Below are positions 40,030 through 52,393 of a stretch of DNA of 64,000 nt, one piece after another. The stretch is from Pholis gunnellus. Taxonomy: Eukaryota > Chordata > Actinopteri > Perciformes > Pholidae. The stretch spans positions 9,813,815 through 9,877,814 of the forward strand of contig OU342809.1 of NCBI GenBank assembly GCA_910591455.2, read 5' to 3'. The notes beneath the pieces are model-generated. The model did no database searches. It saw only the letters and a program-made list of their open reading frames with translations, and was not told the DNA's origin. The first letter of the stretch is position 1. Each line of letters starts with the position of its first letter. A program made the position numbers and the translations under genes.

Positions 40030-42352
40030 GGAGCTGCTACCACTATGCACTGGGAACATGTCTTTGGGTCAAAGTATCTTGTTTTCTTTGGAACACCTCC
40101 CCCCCTCTGACTGAACTGGGAATATATCATCTTCCTGGCGGAAACCATCTTGTTGGCTCATCTGACAAGTGTTCCTTCGCCCCGGTCCAGTAAAGACTTT
40201 ATTCTGGTGTCACTTTGCTTCTCCCCTCAGTGTTTTAGTAAGGAGGAGGCTGTGAGGATATCACGAGTCCTTCTAAATATGCTCATTTGTCTTTAAAAAA
40301 AACATTTCTCCCTTTAATTTTGGGGAAGTGCTTTTTCTTTAGCTGCTTTGACAAAGTGGGCTTCACGACGAGTCAGTTACCCCTCTAGATGGGAGTTTTA
40401 ACGGAAGTCTGATACTGAAGCTCTCGGTGTGGCGCCTCCCTGCACCTGTTTTTATCGGCCACATCACCCCCCCCCCCCCCCCCCTTTCTTCCTTTTGCAA
40501 ACTAACTGGTACATAATTGCAAATATAAAGATATTATTCAGCTATTGTTTTTATTATTTGAGCATCCTAGACAATAAATAAATTTCATATTTTGGAAGCT
40601 CATCTTAAAACTGAGATGAACTACCACTCGGTGTCTTTTAGCTCTTACTTTTTAAAATATGTGAAGAATATCGGGCCGAGCAGAATTAAAATGCTGGGAT
40701 GTTGTTGAACTAAGATTAACTGTTGTCTGTGAACAAATCCACCAGTAGTTGATAATAAAACAGGGCCAATGGGCATGAAATATCTCAGATTCTCCACGTT
40801 ACATATCTTGGGAGGAGAAAACCAGATGTTAAGATGGCCGTTAAGCCATCATTTTAGAAGTTTTAACGCATCTAAAGAGCTTCTTTTTTGCCTCATATCT
40901 GTTACTCCCAACAGCCCCGCAAGCGCTCAGTTTGGTTATTGGTCTTTTAATCGATTAAAGCTGCAGAGGTTGATGCTGAAAATGAAGCCCTGTGTGTGTA
41001 AACAGCATATTGCAAAGGGGCCTTTTCTCAACCGCTGTTATAAAAGGTAGTTGAATTTCCAGCAGAATCGCACTGGGATTGGCTTTACAGAAGGAATAAA
41101 TGAAATTGTGTTTAGATGTGTTTTGGATTTTTTTTCCATAATATTGCTCCAGTTTAGCAGCAAATTAGTTTTTCATATCTTCCTGACATACATGGGTTGT
41201 AGTGGTTTGCTCCCCCTGCCCAGTTTAGATTTGAAACTGATTCCCTGTTACATGACGTCACTCGCAGCTGGCTTCATCTCCGCTCTGCTGTTTTCTCAGT
41301 CAACAGCTGAACATCCACCATTTGCAGGGCTTCCTTTGCCCCAATAATGTACTTTTTAGAAGTGAACTGAACCTCTATGATATTGTACGTTTCAACTTTG
41401 ACCATGCAATATACAGCAGTAGTACTTCATCACTACTACTGTTCCCCATACTGCAGGACACACTGTATCTATCAATCTGTCGGCTCTTTGGCAGTTTATT
41501 TGTTAACACTGTCTGCAAAAGTATGTTTGAATGGCAACTCAGGTAACAAACAATACTTAGGAGGGGAATCAGTACATGTTGTGTGTGTGGTTATTTCTTT
41601 GGATTAATTATCGCTCTGTACTGCTGACGTTTAGGCTTACACACACACACACACACCGATCTGATGTCAAAAACAGATGAACTTTACAATTATATGGGCC
41701 ACGTGTTTCTTTTAATTCAAGCAATGTTAGCGGAAGGACTTTAGCAGAAAGATGCCATTTTAACAGGATTGCAGTAGCATGACGACCACCCCATGTAATG
41801 GCTCAATGATTTCCCACTGTAGTATTTAATGCTTTTTTTTTTTTTGATCCCAAATACTGAATTAGATTTGATTTCAGCGTCTGATTGCTGCATCTTTAAA
41901 TATTCCTGATAAAAAACATTTGCACAACTGGCAACAAGGTGCCTGTAGAGGTCAAATATAACAACAAACACATTCTGAGCTAAATATTTCAACATCGGGA
42001 GAAATCTTTTTTTTTCTCAGCACACATCTCGTTACATGTCTGACGAAGCTGAGCGGGGACGAATCGTCAGGTCTCAATAACAAGAAGTGTCCTCGTCTAA
42101 AGGGCCAAGACTCCCGTCAGATACCAGGAGACCATTCAGAGACTTGCACGCTTATCAAACTGGGCTGTGTTTTGAAAATCTTAATTTATCTCAACTGTCA
42201 ATTCATTTTTCAAACAAAACATGAACAAGTCTGGCACCGTTGGCCTGCTTTGGTTTTCTTTTCTTTCTCATTTTCCATTTGAAGACATTTTGACCATGTA
42301 CAGTAATTTGTAAACTTGCATCAAGTTTATGAATAAAGAATTTTAAGAGTAT
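40030..42352 (+). other. ube2q2: ube2q2 3' UTR
   Basis: After TAA (40027-40029) no further exon is visible. AATAAA occurs at about 40573 and 40755, and in a stronger context (atgaataaagaattttaa) at about 42330. The distal site would give a 2.3-kb 3' UTR; which sites are used cannot be seen. A poly-C tract is at 40467-40484. Confidence 0.55.
40467..40484. repeat. Poly-C tract in ube2q2 3' UTR
   Basis: Eighteen consecutive C. Confidence 0.95.
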
Positions 42353-45300
42353 TGCTGTTTTACTGGTTTCCCTGTGTATTCTTTTTCACTGTTGCTTAAT
42401 GGATTGCAGATGTATTGGGCCGATGTTGATATTTTATTTAATGAATAAAATAATGTACTGCTGACGCAAGTGTCATACTGATTTGATTTTGTATAAAAGT
42501 GTTGTTTCCTGTCTGACAGCCTTGCAAACCTGCATCGGAGACTTTCATCGGTCTGAGTTTCATTGGACATTTGCATTTACATGGCTGACGAAGCATAAGA
42601 AACAATTGCCATTCATGCACCTGAAATTGAAATTAATATGCTATTAAATAATTAGAATATAGTTGCAATTAGATAAACATCCAACTCCACAAACCCTTGA
42701 TTAAATATATATATATATTATTATTACTTTATTTAAAAAGTTGCTCCTCATTTTTTATTTGTTTTCCCTGGAAAGTCCAGCAAGCAGAAGTCCATCCTCA
42801 GCTTGGTGAAATGCATTAAGTTACTGGATACATTAAACCTGCCTGAGTCAAACTACAACATGCAACATGTTTATTTTGAGGGAAAACACTTTTTGAATTA
42901 TATTTAAATCAGTATTCATCAAGAGTATGAGCCACTCGGTTCAGAGTAGCTCACACTGTATCTGACTTTCTGTCGGTTTTAACCGAAGGCACAATAAATA
43001 ATTCAAATGTGGTTGGAGGGCAGATGAAGCTTAGAAACATTTTAAGAATATTATTATTATACTTATCTGTTAATTTTTTAAGCTTTGTGGCAGGTTTTTT
43101 GTGTTTTTAAATTGTTTTTTTCATTCATGAAAAGGTCAAAAATCAGCTAATATGGAGGTTCATGTTCCTTCAACATCTATAGCAACGTACAAAAGCATCA
43201 AATAAACAGGATGCAACAATAACTGTTTAATATCTATTAGGGTAAGACCAAATAATACAAAAGTAATACACAAAAATGTATTTCTCATTTACTTCACTCA
43301 TGGAGACACAGCCTCCTCGAACCATTCATTCACCTAATTACAACATGTTTCTATTGAATGTGTTTATCCATGACAAATATTTACCTCACCTCAAGTCATC
43401 ATATATTTATATCTAGTTATGATATAGTACATGATAATACATATCAAACAACATACAGTACATGTGGGAACATGGAGGAGTTCATGGGAAATGGCTTTCA
43501 GAAGCGTTGATACAGCAGCATGAAATGCAGAGTATTAGTAGTTGTATCCAATATGCACTGCAGCCCCTGCTGCATGTTAACTATACAGCTGTAGTTTCCA
43601 TAATCACATAAGATGTGCTGTATGTACATATGGCAAAAAAAACAACAATTATAAATAATGGATAACTCTGTTCATCTTTGTGCAGACTTCACACTTAATT
43701 TATAGAACCGATCAGCTAAACGTTGTGCATTTGCTAACAGAAGAGCGTGTGGATGCTACGGTTTACAGGGTTATACTTCACTGCGTGTGCATCTGCTGGT
43801 GAAAATGTTATGCACTTGTTAAATTATACTCGTGGTGTCCAACTTGAAAACAGAACAATTTTCAAGTCTTAACAATTTATGTTATGGTCGTTACTATTCA
43901 CGTACAGGACCCCACTTGATCCTAATTACTGTTTAATACATTTATGTTTAGTTTGCACTGATGTCAACAGGTCACCCAGAGCAAAACATTATCCATTTAT
44001 TTTTTTGATTTATAAAAAAACAAAACGAATTCAAAATCTGTTACCCACAGCCATGGAAAGACACAGAGGACATGTGCTTCAAACTCATCCACACATCGTC
44101 CAAAATACACAAAATAATAATAGATTGGTACAAAAAACAACAAACTAAAAAGTAAAACAACAGCCTATTGAATACCACATCATCACAATCGGACAAGACG
44201 ACTCACAGGTTTTGAAGTAACGAGCCTTCGGACACGAATCTTAACTTCTGTTTCAAGTCTAATACTGTATTACTGTAATAACCATCTACTGAATCTTGAG
44301 GACGTTTCCAAAGAAGACTTGAGTGACACTGATATCAATATGACACTGTCTCTGACTGACTGGCGACACATAAATATTCTATCTTTCAATTTCACTTCAT
44401 AAAGAAATGATTGGCTTGGATTTTATATTTTCTGTTATATAAATATCATATCACACCTACTCATAGAATAACACCAACAGCCACGAAATGACACACTAAG
44501 GCCTGAAATCCAGAGCTTCAGGAACAAGTAGTCATTAAGCATTTACACGTACGGGTAAGTGGGAGAATTTGCCAAAGGGGTGAAAATATCCATCACTTCA
44601 TACAATGCGATGACCACCGACAACAATGATTATTAATATTTACTGCATGTCCAACCTGCAAGTGTTTTGGTTTTCTTTCATTTTTAACCTGTACAACGTT
44701 GATTTGGAATGTTTTATCCAATGAACTGAAATCCTAAATACTGCATGTGCTTCACTTTAACATGTAATGAATATTCATTTCACTGAAATCAACTCGCTAA
44801 ACACATAACCGATGCACAATGACTAAATCAAACAGAATGGTTGAATAAAGGTGATTAAAAGGAGACAAATGCCCGACATGTTGACACTTTCAGGGCTTTA
44901 CTGGTAGAATTTGAAATCAGCTATCACATCTTTCCTGAGAATGTAACAAATATGCTGAATTTAATGGAGAGGTTCACTGATGCAACTTCTCATCAGTGAA
45001 GAAAACAACAACCAGGTCACCAAAGCATGAACATTTCCAAGATTCTTTCAAAGATTCAGATTAAGAGTTGTGGAAATACCTGCTCGATACATTTTGTGCT
45101 AGATATCGCTTCCAGCAAATGTCTTCTGATTTAAATTATGTTTGAGACAACTTATTTGATTTTTTTTTATTCATCTTACTGTTAAATCTTATTATTTTTA
45201 TATTTTGAAATGCTACTTCTGTCGTCAAGATTTTTCTTTTTCAACAAAAAAGTAACAAAGTTTACATACAAAGTAAGAAAATGATTGGCCGGTAACAAAA

Positions 45301-45949
45301 GGATAATATGCTCCTAAATAATTAACTGAAGGTTTAACTGTACCCTAAAATTAATGGACTCGTTTGACATAGAAATCAAAGAAGTGTATTTTGTTGACCC
45401 ATCCCTTTGACAACACACATCAGCTGAATATTAAGCAGCTACAGTGCATCAACTGAGGGTGGCAAATATTTGTAGCATTTGGTGACCTTCAAGGCTCATG
45501 AAAGTAATGACTGTTGACAATATCGCTACTACAGTACATGAAAAAACACATTAAATGTAATCAAAAGAAGTTTTAAAAGTGTGACTCAGGCAGAGCGGTC
45601 ACTCTGATGACCACAGGTGAACCTACCTGAATAAACTGATGAAGCTCAGGGGATTGTTTTTAGCTATATTATGTGTCTCCGTTTGGAAAGCAACACACAC
45701 ACCGACCAGCTAAAATTGAGCAGCATAAGAGATACAAAAAAGAAAAGAGCCAGCTTAATAGCTGGCTGTTGATTTAAATGTGAAGTGACTTAAATATTAA
45801 CTCCATGTATGTCAGAATTCAATAAGAGTACACTTCTGGTTGAATTCAGCGTGTACAGTGTTATAATGAAGGGCACCTAATTCTGAATTGTGTTCTTAAT
45901 TGATCCCTTTTTATCTCTCCCACTCGGCAGCCCGGCCCCCTCCTCTGCC
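42353..45949. other. Convergent 3' region between ube2q2 and scamp5
   Basis: AT-rich, no coding exon. Its right part must include the scamp5 3' UTR, whose end is uncertain; minus-strand AATAAA motifs occur at about 45163 and 43998. No recognisable repeat. Confidence 0.5.
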
Positions 45950-48900
45950 CTACATCGGCTCGTCGTAGTTGTAGGTGGGAGCTGCTGAGTATTGGTTCTG
46001 CTGCACGGCTCCCTGCGCGGCTCCCATGGCCGCCTGCTGAGCCGCCTGCTGGACGTGGGGGTTCTTCCAAGCCCCGCTGGCCCACTCCTCCTGGGCCTTA
46101 CCCAGGCTGCCACCAGTGCCACGGTAGAAGTTATGAACCTGCAAAAGAATTCAAAAATACATTTTCAGGGGGGAAAAAAACTCTCTATGGTATTAAAGTC
46201 GAGCTCAAATTAAAATACGTGTTTGCTAAGAAGTGAAGAAGAAACTTGTTTTATTCATTTTCCTGCCGTGATAGTGCCCCCTACATTAGTTCTCCAGGTG
46301 ACATGCATTTTTCGTAGTACCACTGATGATGTCAGGACTGTAATTTGATTGGTGCATACTTCAGACTGCATACATCATGTTGCGCTCATGTCATATGGTT
46401 TGGGTGGGAAACATTCCAATGTTAATGACTTGCAAGCGTGCTAACATTAGCAAGCTAGGTTAATTAGCTTTCACTTAACAACTTGAAGATAGGTAGCCTC
46501 GTTTGCTAGCTTTGAGTGGAATACAAACTTAACAGCATGATGGGTTCATAACCAACGCCAATATCGGGGCATGTTGGCTACAAGTCTACGACACAGGTTG
46601 TGTCTGAAATTCCATACTAACATGCTATTTAGTACGCTGAAACAGTATGTGAGATTTTAACAACGTTCATAGCAGATAACGGCTCTGTAACATCACACAT
46701 TTTTTGCTTAAAGAAGTAGAAATGTATAAGTCACCTTTGTCAGGGCGATGAAGGAGAGTACAGCCACCGCAGTAAACATGATGGTGGGAATCAGCATCAC
46801 CACAGCCGAGCCAATGTTGGTGCTGAAGAAGGTAATGGTAGCCAGCCAGCCACTGATGGGAACAACAAGAGAGTTAGTAATATCTCACACCAAAGCCAAT
46901 GGCACTCATGACCTATGACAATGCAAAATTGTTCGAAAATATGTGTGATCATTGGTTTACGGCAGAGGTTTTTTAACTGTGCGGCGCGAGTTTGGGAGAG
47001 TTCAAGAGGGGTACAGAGGGAGACACTTCAGGCAAAGACATTGCATGATGTGAAAGAGACAGGAGACTGGTGCAGTTACGGTACTTTAAAACCCTTAGCA
47101 CCAAAACTCACACTCCTCACACTCACCTGAGTCATAACTCAGTCAAATCTGAACACTCAGATATGATAGATGTGCTCTTGGATTCAGTGTGACTTACGCT
47201 TCCCCAAGATAGCATTGTCTCTCCATCGAAAAAATAATCAAAAATCCAAATATATTTTAGAAGAATGGTGTTTTTTTTTGTCACCCATCTGTATTTACGC
47301 TTCATATCAAACATATCTGTGTTTGTCAAAGCTCTTACCACACTCCCCAGCCTGGAATGCCAACAGTCTGGATAATACTGATCACCACCTGCGCCATGAA
47401 GACGAAGAAGAAAGCCATGAAGTTGAAAGAGCTGTCGGTCCTGCATGGAGAGAATAATAAACATCAGGACTGATGTGGTCCAGCAGGACAGCAGGTAAAA
47501 GATGTTGAGTAAGCTCAACGTGGAACCAGCTCACTTGAAGGCCTTGTAGATGGGCCTGAACCAGCACACGTAGGAGCAGGGGGTGAAGAGGATGAGCCAC
47601 AGGAAGGCCATGCCGAAGTTGGTCGCTCCACCTCCTCCACACATCCACGCCAGACAGCCAATCAGATTAAAAGCCAATGTGACGCTATTCACTGTCAACA
47701 TCAGAGAGAAGGAGCGAGGATGACCAAAACAAGACAGAGTGAAGACAACAGCCTCCATAATGAATATCCCACAGGCTGCATTAGTCATAATCCAGCAGGA
47801 CTGACTCACTATGAATCTCAGCTAATACTCAACACCAGAAATGCAGTTCTATACTAAATGTAGCACACACAGCACACGGTTTCTACTCTACAAGTACCAA
47901 ACAGTTTGTTGAGACTAATCTCCTTTTTCATCAGACTTACATTCCTGTTTTCAATTGGCAGAACCTATGAAAAAGATACCACGATGCTCACATGAATACA
48001 TTTTGACACATTACTGTACTGTTACCACTAAGAGCTGTAACTATCGTTTGTTTTCTTAATCTTAATCTTGATCTGCCAATTATTTTCATTATTAAGAGAT
48101 AAGTCATTTAGTCAATGTAATGACTGAGATGTCTTCAAATATCTAGTTTTTCTTTCAACCAAACCTTAAGGATATTCAATCTTCAGTGATTTTCAACAGA
48201 GAAAAGCAGCAAATTCTCACATTTAAGAAGCTGGAGCCAGAGAAATGTGCTATACCTCAAAAATACCTCAAACTAGTAATTTTTTGCAGATCAACTTGAT
48301 ACAACTTAGATTTGTAAAGATTTTGTTTGTCAAAAGAAAGAGCAAAACGCAAATGTGTAAAACTAACTTAGACACAATATTTCAATCCATGCATAAAAAT
48401 GCACAAGATAACGTAAAATATATTCTCTGTGACAGTGAGACTGGTCAATCTGGTCTCACAGCTTTAGCGGAGTGTTTGATGTTTGGCTCTCACGATGTTT
48501 TGGGTAAAACAAAGTGACACGGCATAAGAAACCGTGGACAGGTTAACAGTTTATACCACGAAGCCAGCAACACACATGAAACTTGAGTTGTGGTAAAAGA
48601 TGTTGTACATGCAATACTGTACTGCAACTTAACAGTCAACACAAACGTTCACTGCAGGTGCACTCACAGATCCATAGGTAGTAGAGCCTCTTGCACATGG
48701 TGCGATGCTGGTCTGGGATCTCATTGAAGTCTTGATAAAAACATGGCCTGAGGGGGATGAATCGAGGCAGGGGAGGGAAGTTGTTTTCTAGGACACAAAG
48801 ACACAGTTCAACCCAGCGTCCCACACACTAAATTCATAAAGAAATCAAGACAGCTGCATGAAGGATTACAATTTATAAATGGGTCGTGTTTGTGCAGAGA

Positions 48901-48950
48901 CTCACATGCACACTATCTAGTTGAACAGAAAGGAAAAGCTTACCTGCCAT
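45950..48950 (-). CDS. scamp5: Secretory carrier membrane protein 5 (complete)
   Basis: Four-TM protein of synaptic and secretory vesicles, involved in vesicle recycling and regulated exocytosis. Six coding exons: 48950-48944, 48787-48668, 47691-47535, 47440-47339, 46852-46735 and 46138-45950 (TAG at 45952-45950). All are GT-AG and in phase; 230 residues (about 235 in human). It starts [23 protein letters not shown], without the N-terminal NPF repeats of SCAMP1-3, which points to SCAMP5. The amphipathic [11 protein letters not shown] loop between TM2 and TM3 is present. Four hydrophobic segments follow the N-terminus: [50 protein letters not shown] and [21 protein letters not shown]. The Gln/Ala-rich tail ([20 protein letters not shown]) ends NYDEPM. 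Confidence 0.95.
48030..48245 (+). repeat. Dispersed teleost repeat, family A, copy 3
   Basis: In the scamp5 intron between coding exons 2 and 3: actatcgtttgttttcttaa ... tgccaattattttcattatt ... gatgtcttcaaatatc ... attctcacatttaagaagct. Same motif order as the copies at 366 and 3570. Confidence 0.6.
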
Positions 48951-49016
48951 GATGACTGTTCAGTATTTTCCTCCACAATCACACAGACTTTGATCTCAGC
49001 TGCCTTGAAAAGCAAA
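48944..49016 (-). CDS. scamp5: scamp5 start exon (ATG plus 7 coding nt)
   Basis: Acceptor TTTCTCTGCAG just upstream of 49016; ATG at 48950; donor GTAAGC at 48943. Only ATGGCAG is coding, the rest is 5' UTR. Confidence 0.8.
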
Positions 49017-49914
49017 CTGCAGAGAAATAACAGAGCTGTTTTATTAAGTGCAGCATCACTCACTCACACTGCTCTCCTTGTGGGCTACAGGGCCACAATC
49101 CTCCACAGGCCTTCCTGTGGATGCATGCACTCACTTCACTGGAATAAAAGACTTTATATCCCTGCATGGATATATTAGAGGTGGTGCCCAGCCCTTTTGG
49201 TGTATCCACCCCTATTGAAGCATCATTCATTAAATCGACAGACAAACACGTTTTATTGGTAGCATTTACAGCTGTGTAATCCGCGCGGGTGGGGGTGGTG
49301 GGGGGACAGTGTGGCCTTGTCGCGATTCCTAAAATGAAGGCTATTCATAACCTGAATAAATGAACGCAAAATAGGCGTTACAGGCCTACAGAGTTTACAG
49401 ATTGGACTATTTATAACATAGATGTTTGTCTGGCTCTTTAACCTGCAAACACGCTATAATGAATAACCCTAAACGTCACTGGAGTGGGTCTGTAAGCCAC
49501 ATTTCAATGCATATGATGGTGGATGGGGAGCATAGCTCTGAAGGGCATCTTTCGGCCACAGAATAAAGCAATCTCTACTGCCAAGAAAAACAGACTGATC
49601 CCGGTTGCTTTAAATGCTTTTACATCTTTAAACTGTCCGCGTTGTGCATTTGTTCCCGCGGATGGCAGTGATGCTGCAGTAGGGCACAGTGCATCGTGAT
49701 CACAGGCGGCGGAGGAGCGTCCTTCAGCCTGTGCGACACGGTGCATTTGGTGCTTCCTCTTCATCCCGACGCCGAGCAGGTCAAGCCCAAACTCCCCACA
49801 ATAAACCACACAGGATACAGATTTCTAGGTTTTTCTCAAGCTAGAATCCTGTTATTTGAATAGCCTATACCCCCCATCCTGTAATAAATGAAAATGCCGT
49901 GATTAAAGCCTTAC

Positions 49915-50030
49915 CTCCAGTTTAGTCAGTTTAGAATCCCTCCGTTCGTTTAAATAGCATACTATGGATTAATCTGCATTAAAACACATTGGAGGAAACG
50001 GCCAGATCTGCAGCTGCTTAGACAGAAATA
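49915..50030 (-). other. scamp5: Probable scamp5 non-coding first exon
   Basis: CTGGAG|GTAAGG donor at 49914, matching the need for a 5' non-coding exon upstream of the acceptor at 49017. The 5' end is not defined; 50030 is a guess based on the promoter motif beyond it. Confidence 0.45.
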
Positions 50031-50073
50031 TTTTACGTTATTCCTCAAATGACGGGTTTGGGAGTAAGGGGCG

Positions 50074-50083
50074 GTCACGTGAC
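50074..50083. promoter_or_regulatory. scamp5: CLEAR/E-box palindrome GTCACGTGAC
   Basis: Perfect 10-bp palindrome identical to the CLEAR motif bound by TFEB/TFE3 (also a USF-type E-box), overlapped on its right by the CRE-like TGACGT. About 160 bp upstream of the donor of the probable scamp5 first exon. Confidence 0.5.
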
Positions 50084-51289
50084 GTACTGTCTTTTCTTTA
50101 CGCGCATATCTCCCCTCCTCCCCATCCGCTGGTTTTACCCGCCCGGGCAGGACCAGGGCCTAGAAAACAAGGGGTTGTGTTGCTGGCCTGATCCGACCAA
50201 TCAGAAATCAGGAATATTCCACCAAGTACCGCCCCCTGATGCTGTCCACAGTGCTGAAAATCAAAGAGGGCATCACACAATCTGATGTGATTGGCCGCCT
50301 GTTATCACATTATCAAATATACGAGGCATACTAATGTCACCGATACAAATAAAAAGATATATGACAGTATTGCTCTGAGGGAAAATAATAAACTTAATGA
50401 ACAGGATGCATAGCCTACAATAGCAGAGTATACATTTACTACTTTTTTGGAATTTCTTTCTACCCAAGTAAGCCATTTAAGGGAGGTGTATTTTTGTTGC
50501 ACATTTCAAAAACAAAGGCAATTCAAAGAACTTCCCTTGATGCATAAAACACTAATTAAAAGTAAAGCAAACATTTTGAATAAAATAGGTAAAAACAACT
50601 AAATAAATACAAAATGCATAAAGATGTCAGTGCAAGGTGGAAAAAAGATCTGATGTCAGCTTTAAAATAGTCTTCAGGTGATGTGTCAGCTCTGGATCCA
50701 GTAAGGGAATGTATAGCATGCCCTGTTTTGTCGCATCTTGGATGCAAAAAAATGAATTTAAGGTGTAAATTAAAACACACACACACACACACACAAACAC
50801 ACACCTACAGACACAGCGTGTATCTACATCATGGCTATAAAAAGAGTGATGCAATGATACAAATGTTGCCTGAAGGTTTGTGCCTTCTTTCAAAAAATGT
50901 ACCCTGCACTTTTTGGCTTATCAGTTTTGTTTGTGATGCCCCTGCACCTGACAAAGCCCGGCTCTGAGCAGCTGTTTTTGCAGGAGGAAGAGTGATATTT
51001 TGTTTCAGCAGTGAAATGTAAAAGCCTCTCTGGACATATGTTGAATGCTGCTTTCAGCTTTCCTCGTACATTTCTAGTTATAGGCTTCCGGCACATAATA
51101 GAACGAAGATGAAAAACTCACACCAAACATGTATTGGCATTTTTACCAAAGATAGTTGTGTGCTCGTCCTCTGTCTTTACTGACACACCCCTTACGCCTT
51201 TTCACTTGCTTAAACTGCCACGTCTGTGCTTACACTTCTCACCTATGCACAAAAATGTCATAATTCCTATATTTCTACGGGTCATGAAC
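50084..51289. other. Intergenic region between scamp5 and parp16
   Basis: The divergent 5' ends share about 1.2 kb. It contains a CA microsatellite at 50775-50803. No coding region supported. Confidence 0.5.
50775..50803. repeat. (CA)n microsatellite
   Basis: CA tract with one AAA interruption. Confidence 0.95.
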
Positions 51290-51347
51290 GCAGCAGTTTG
51301 TTAAGCTAACGTTAGCGCTTCCTGCTATGAGTTGAGCAAGACTGAAG
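51290..51347 (+). other. parp16: Probable parp16 non-coding first exon
   Basis: Ends gactgaag|GTAAGG. The first coding exon opens with an acceptor (cttcag) only 8 nt before the ATG, so an upstream non-coding exon is required. This is the best donor nearby, and it sits in a gctaacgttagc-rich stretch like other 5' ends in the window. Confidence 0.45.
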
Positions 51348-52164
51348 GTAAGGGAAACACTGATATAAAACTAGTGTTTTTACTGTGAAATAGGTATGTG
51401 TGTCACGGGGATGTATGCTTCATATGTTCAGGCTCCCACAGCATTCCGGTAATGCTGTATGTGTCACCAGTAACGTTATTCAGCGACAGATATGTTAGCA
51501 GACCTTCACTTGTTGTAGCGTTAGCTCAGCTAATGTTAGCTAGCATAGCTTCCTCACACCCTGCTACACTAATCAAGAGTTAACTTTAACGTTACTAGAT
51601 AACCTAACGCAGGACTCATCCGGGAACTTCCGTTATTTAACGTTACAGCTCAGGTAAAAGAACTGTAGCCATTGTTGGACTTTTTGTGTTCGTGTCAGTT
51701 TTTGTTTTGATGTTGACCTAAAAAGTTAAAGGGACAGCAGACTATTGATACAAGTAACACAGCTTAACTTGGCACGAGCTTATCTAGGTGTAATGCCAAA
51801 TTTAGTTTCTCTGTCAGAAAATATCTTCCTTTGAAAGTAAAAGAAGATGATCAACCGAAAATGAATCAGTTGTCATTTTTGATATTAACAAAGTATTTTG
51901 TCCCTTCGAAATTGTGATTTGCATTTCTCACTATTTTTCAAAGATCATTCAATTGATCAATTCATGAGGAAAACAATCACCATTTTAACTGATAATAACA
52001 ATAACAGATTCTAATGAGAGTGCACAGTTTGGCACAACACACCAGTGTTTAAACCATTTCTCTTCGCCCTCACACACGTTGTCATGAGGTGCTTGCTGTG
52101 CGGTTAACACCTAACTTATTTTCTGTCTGTGCTATCCTATCACCTCTTGTCTTCAGTGCTGGGA

Positions 52165-52362
52165 ATGCAGCCGCCGGTCCCACCTGAGGCAGTCAGAGAG
52201 CTGGTGTGCTCCTGTCTGCACAGAGACCCAGTAGCAGCAGACCTCCGCTGCAGCCTGTTTGTTGCTGCTGCACAGAACTACAAGAGGGACTCTTTGCTCA
52301 GACCCTTCCCCCCTCGATACATAAGTGGTGACAATAAGAACTTTGAGGAGCTGGTGAGATAT

Positions 52363-52393
<31 letters not shown>

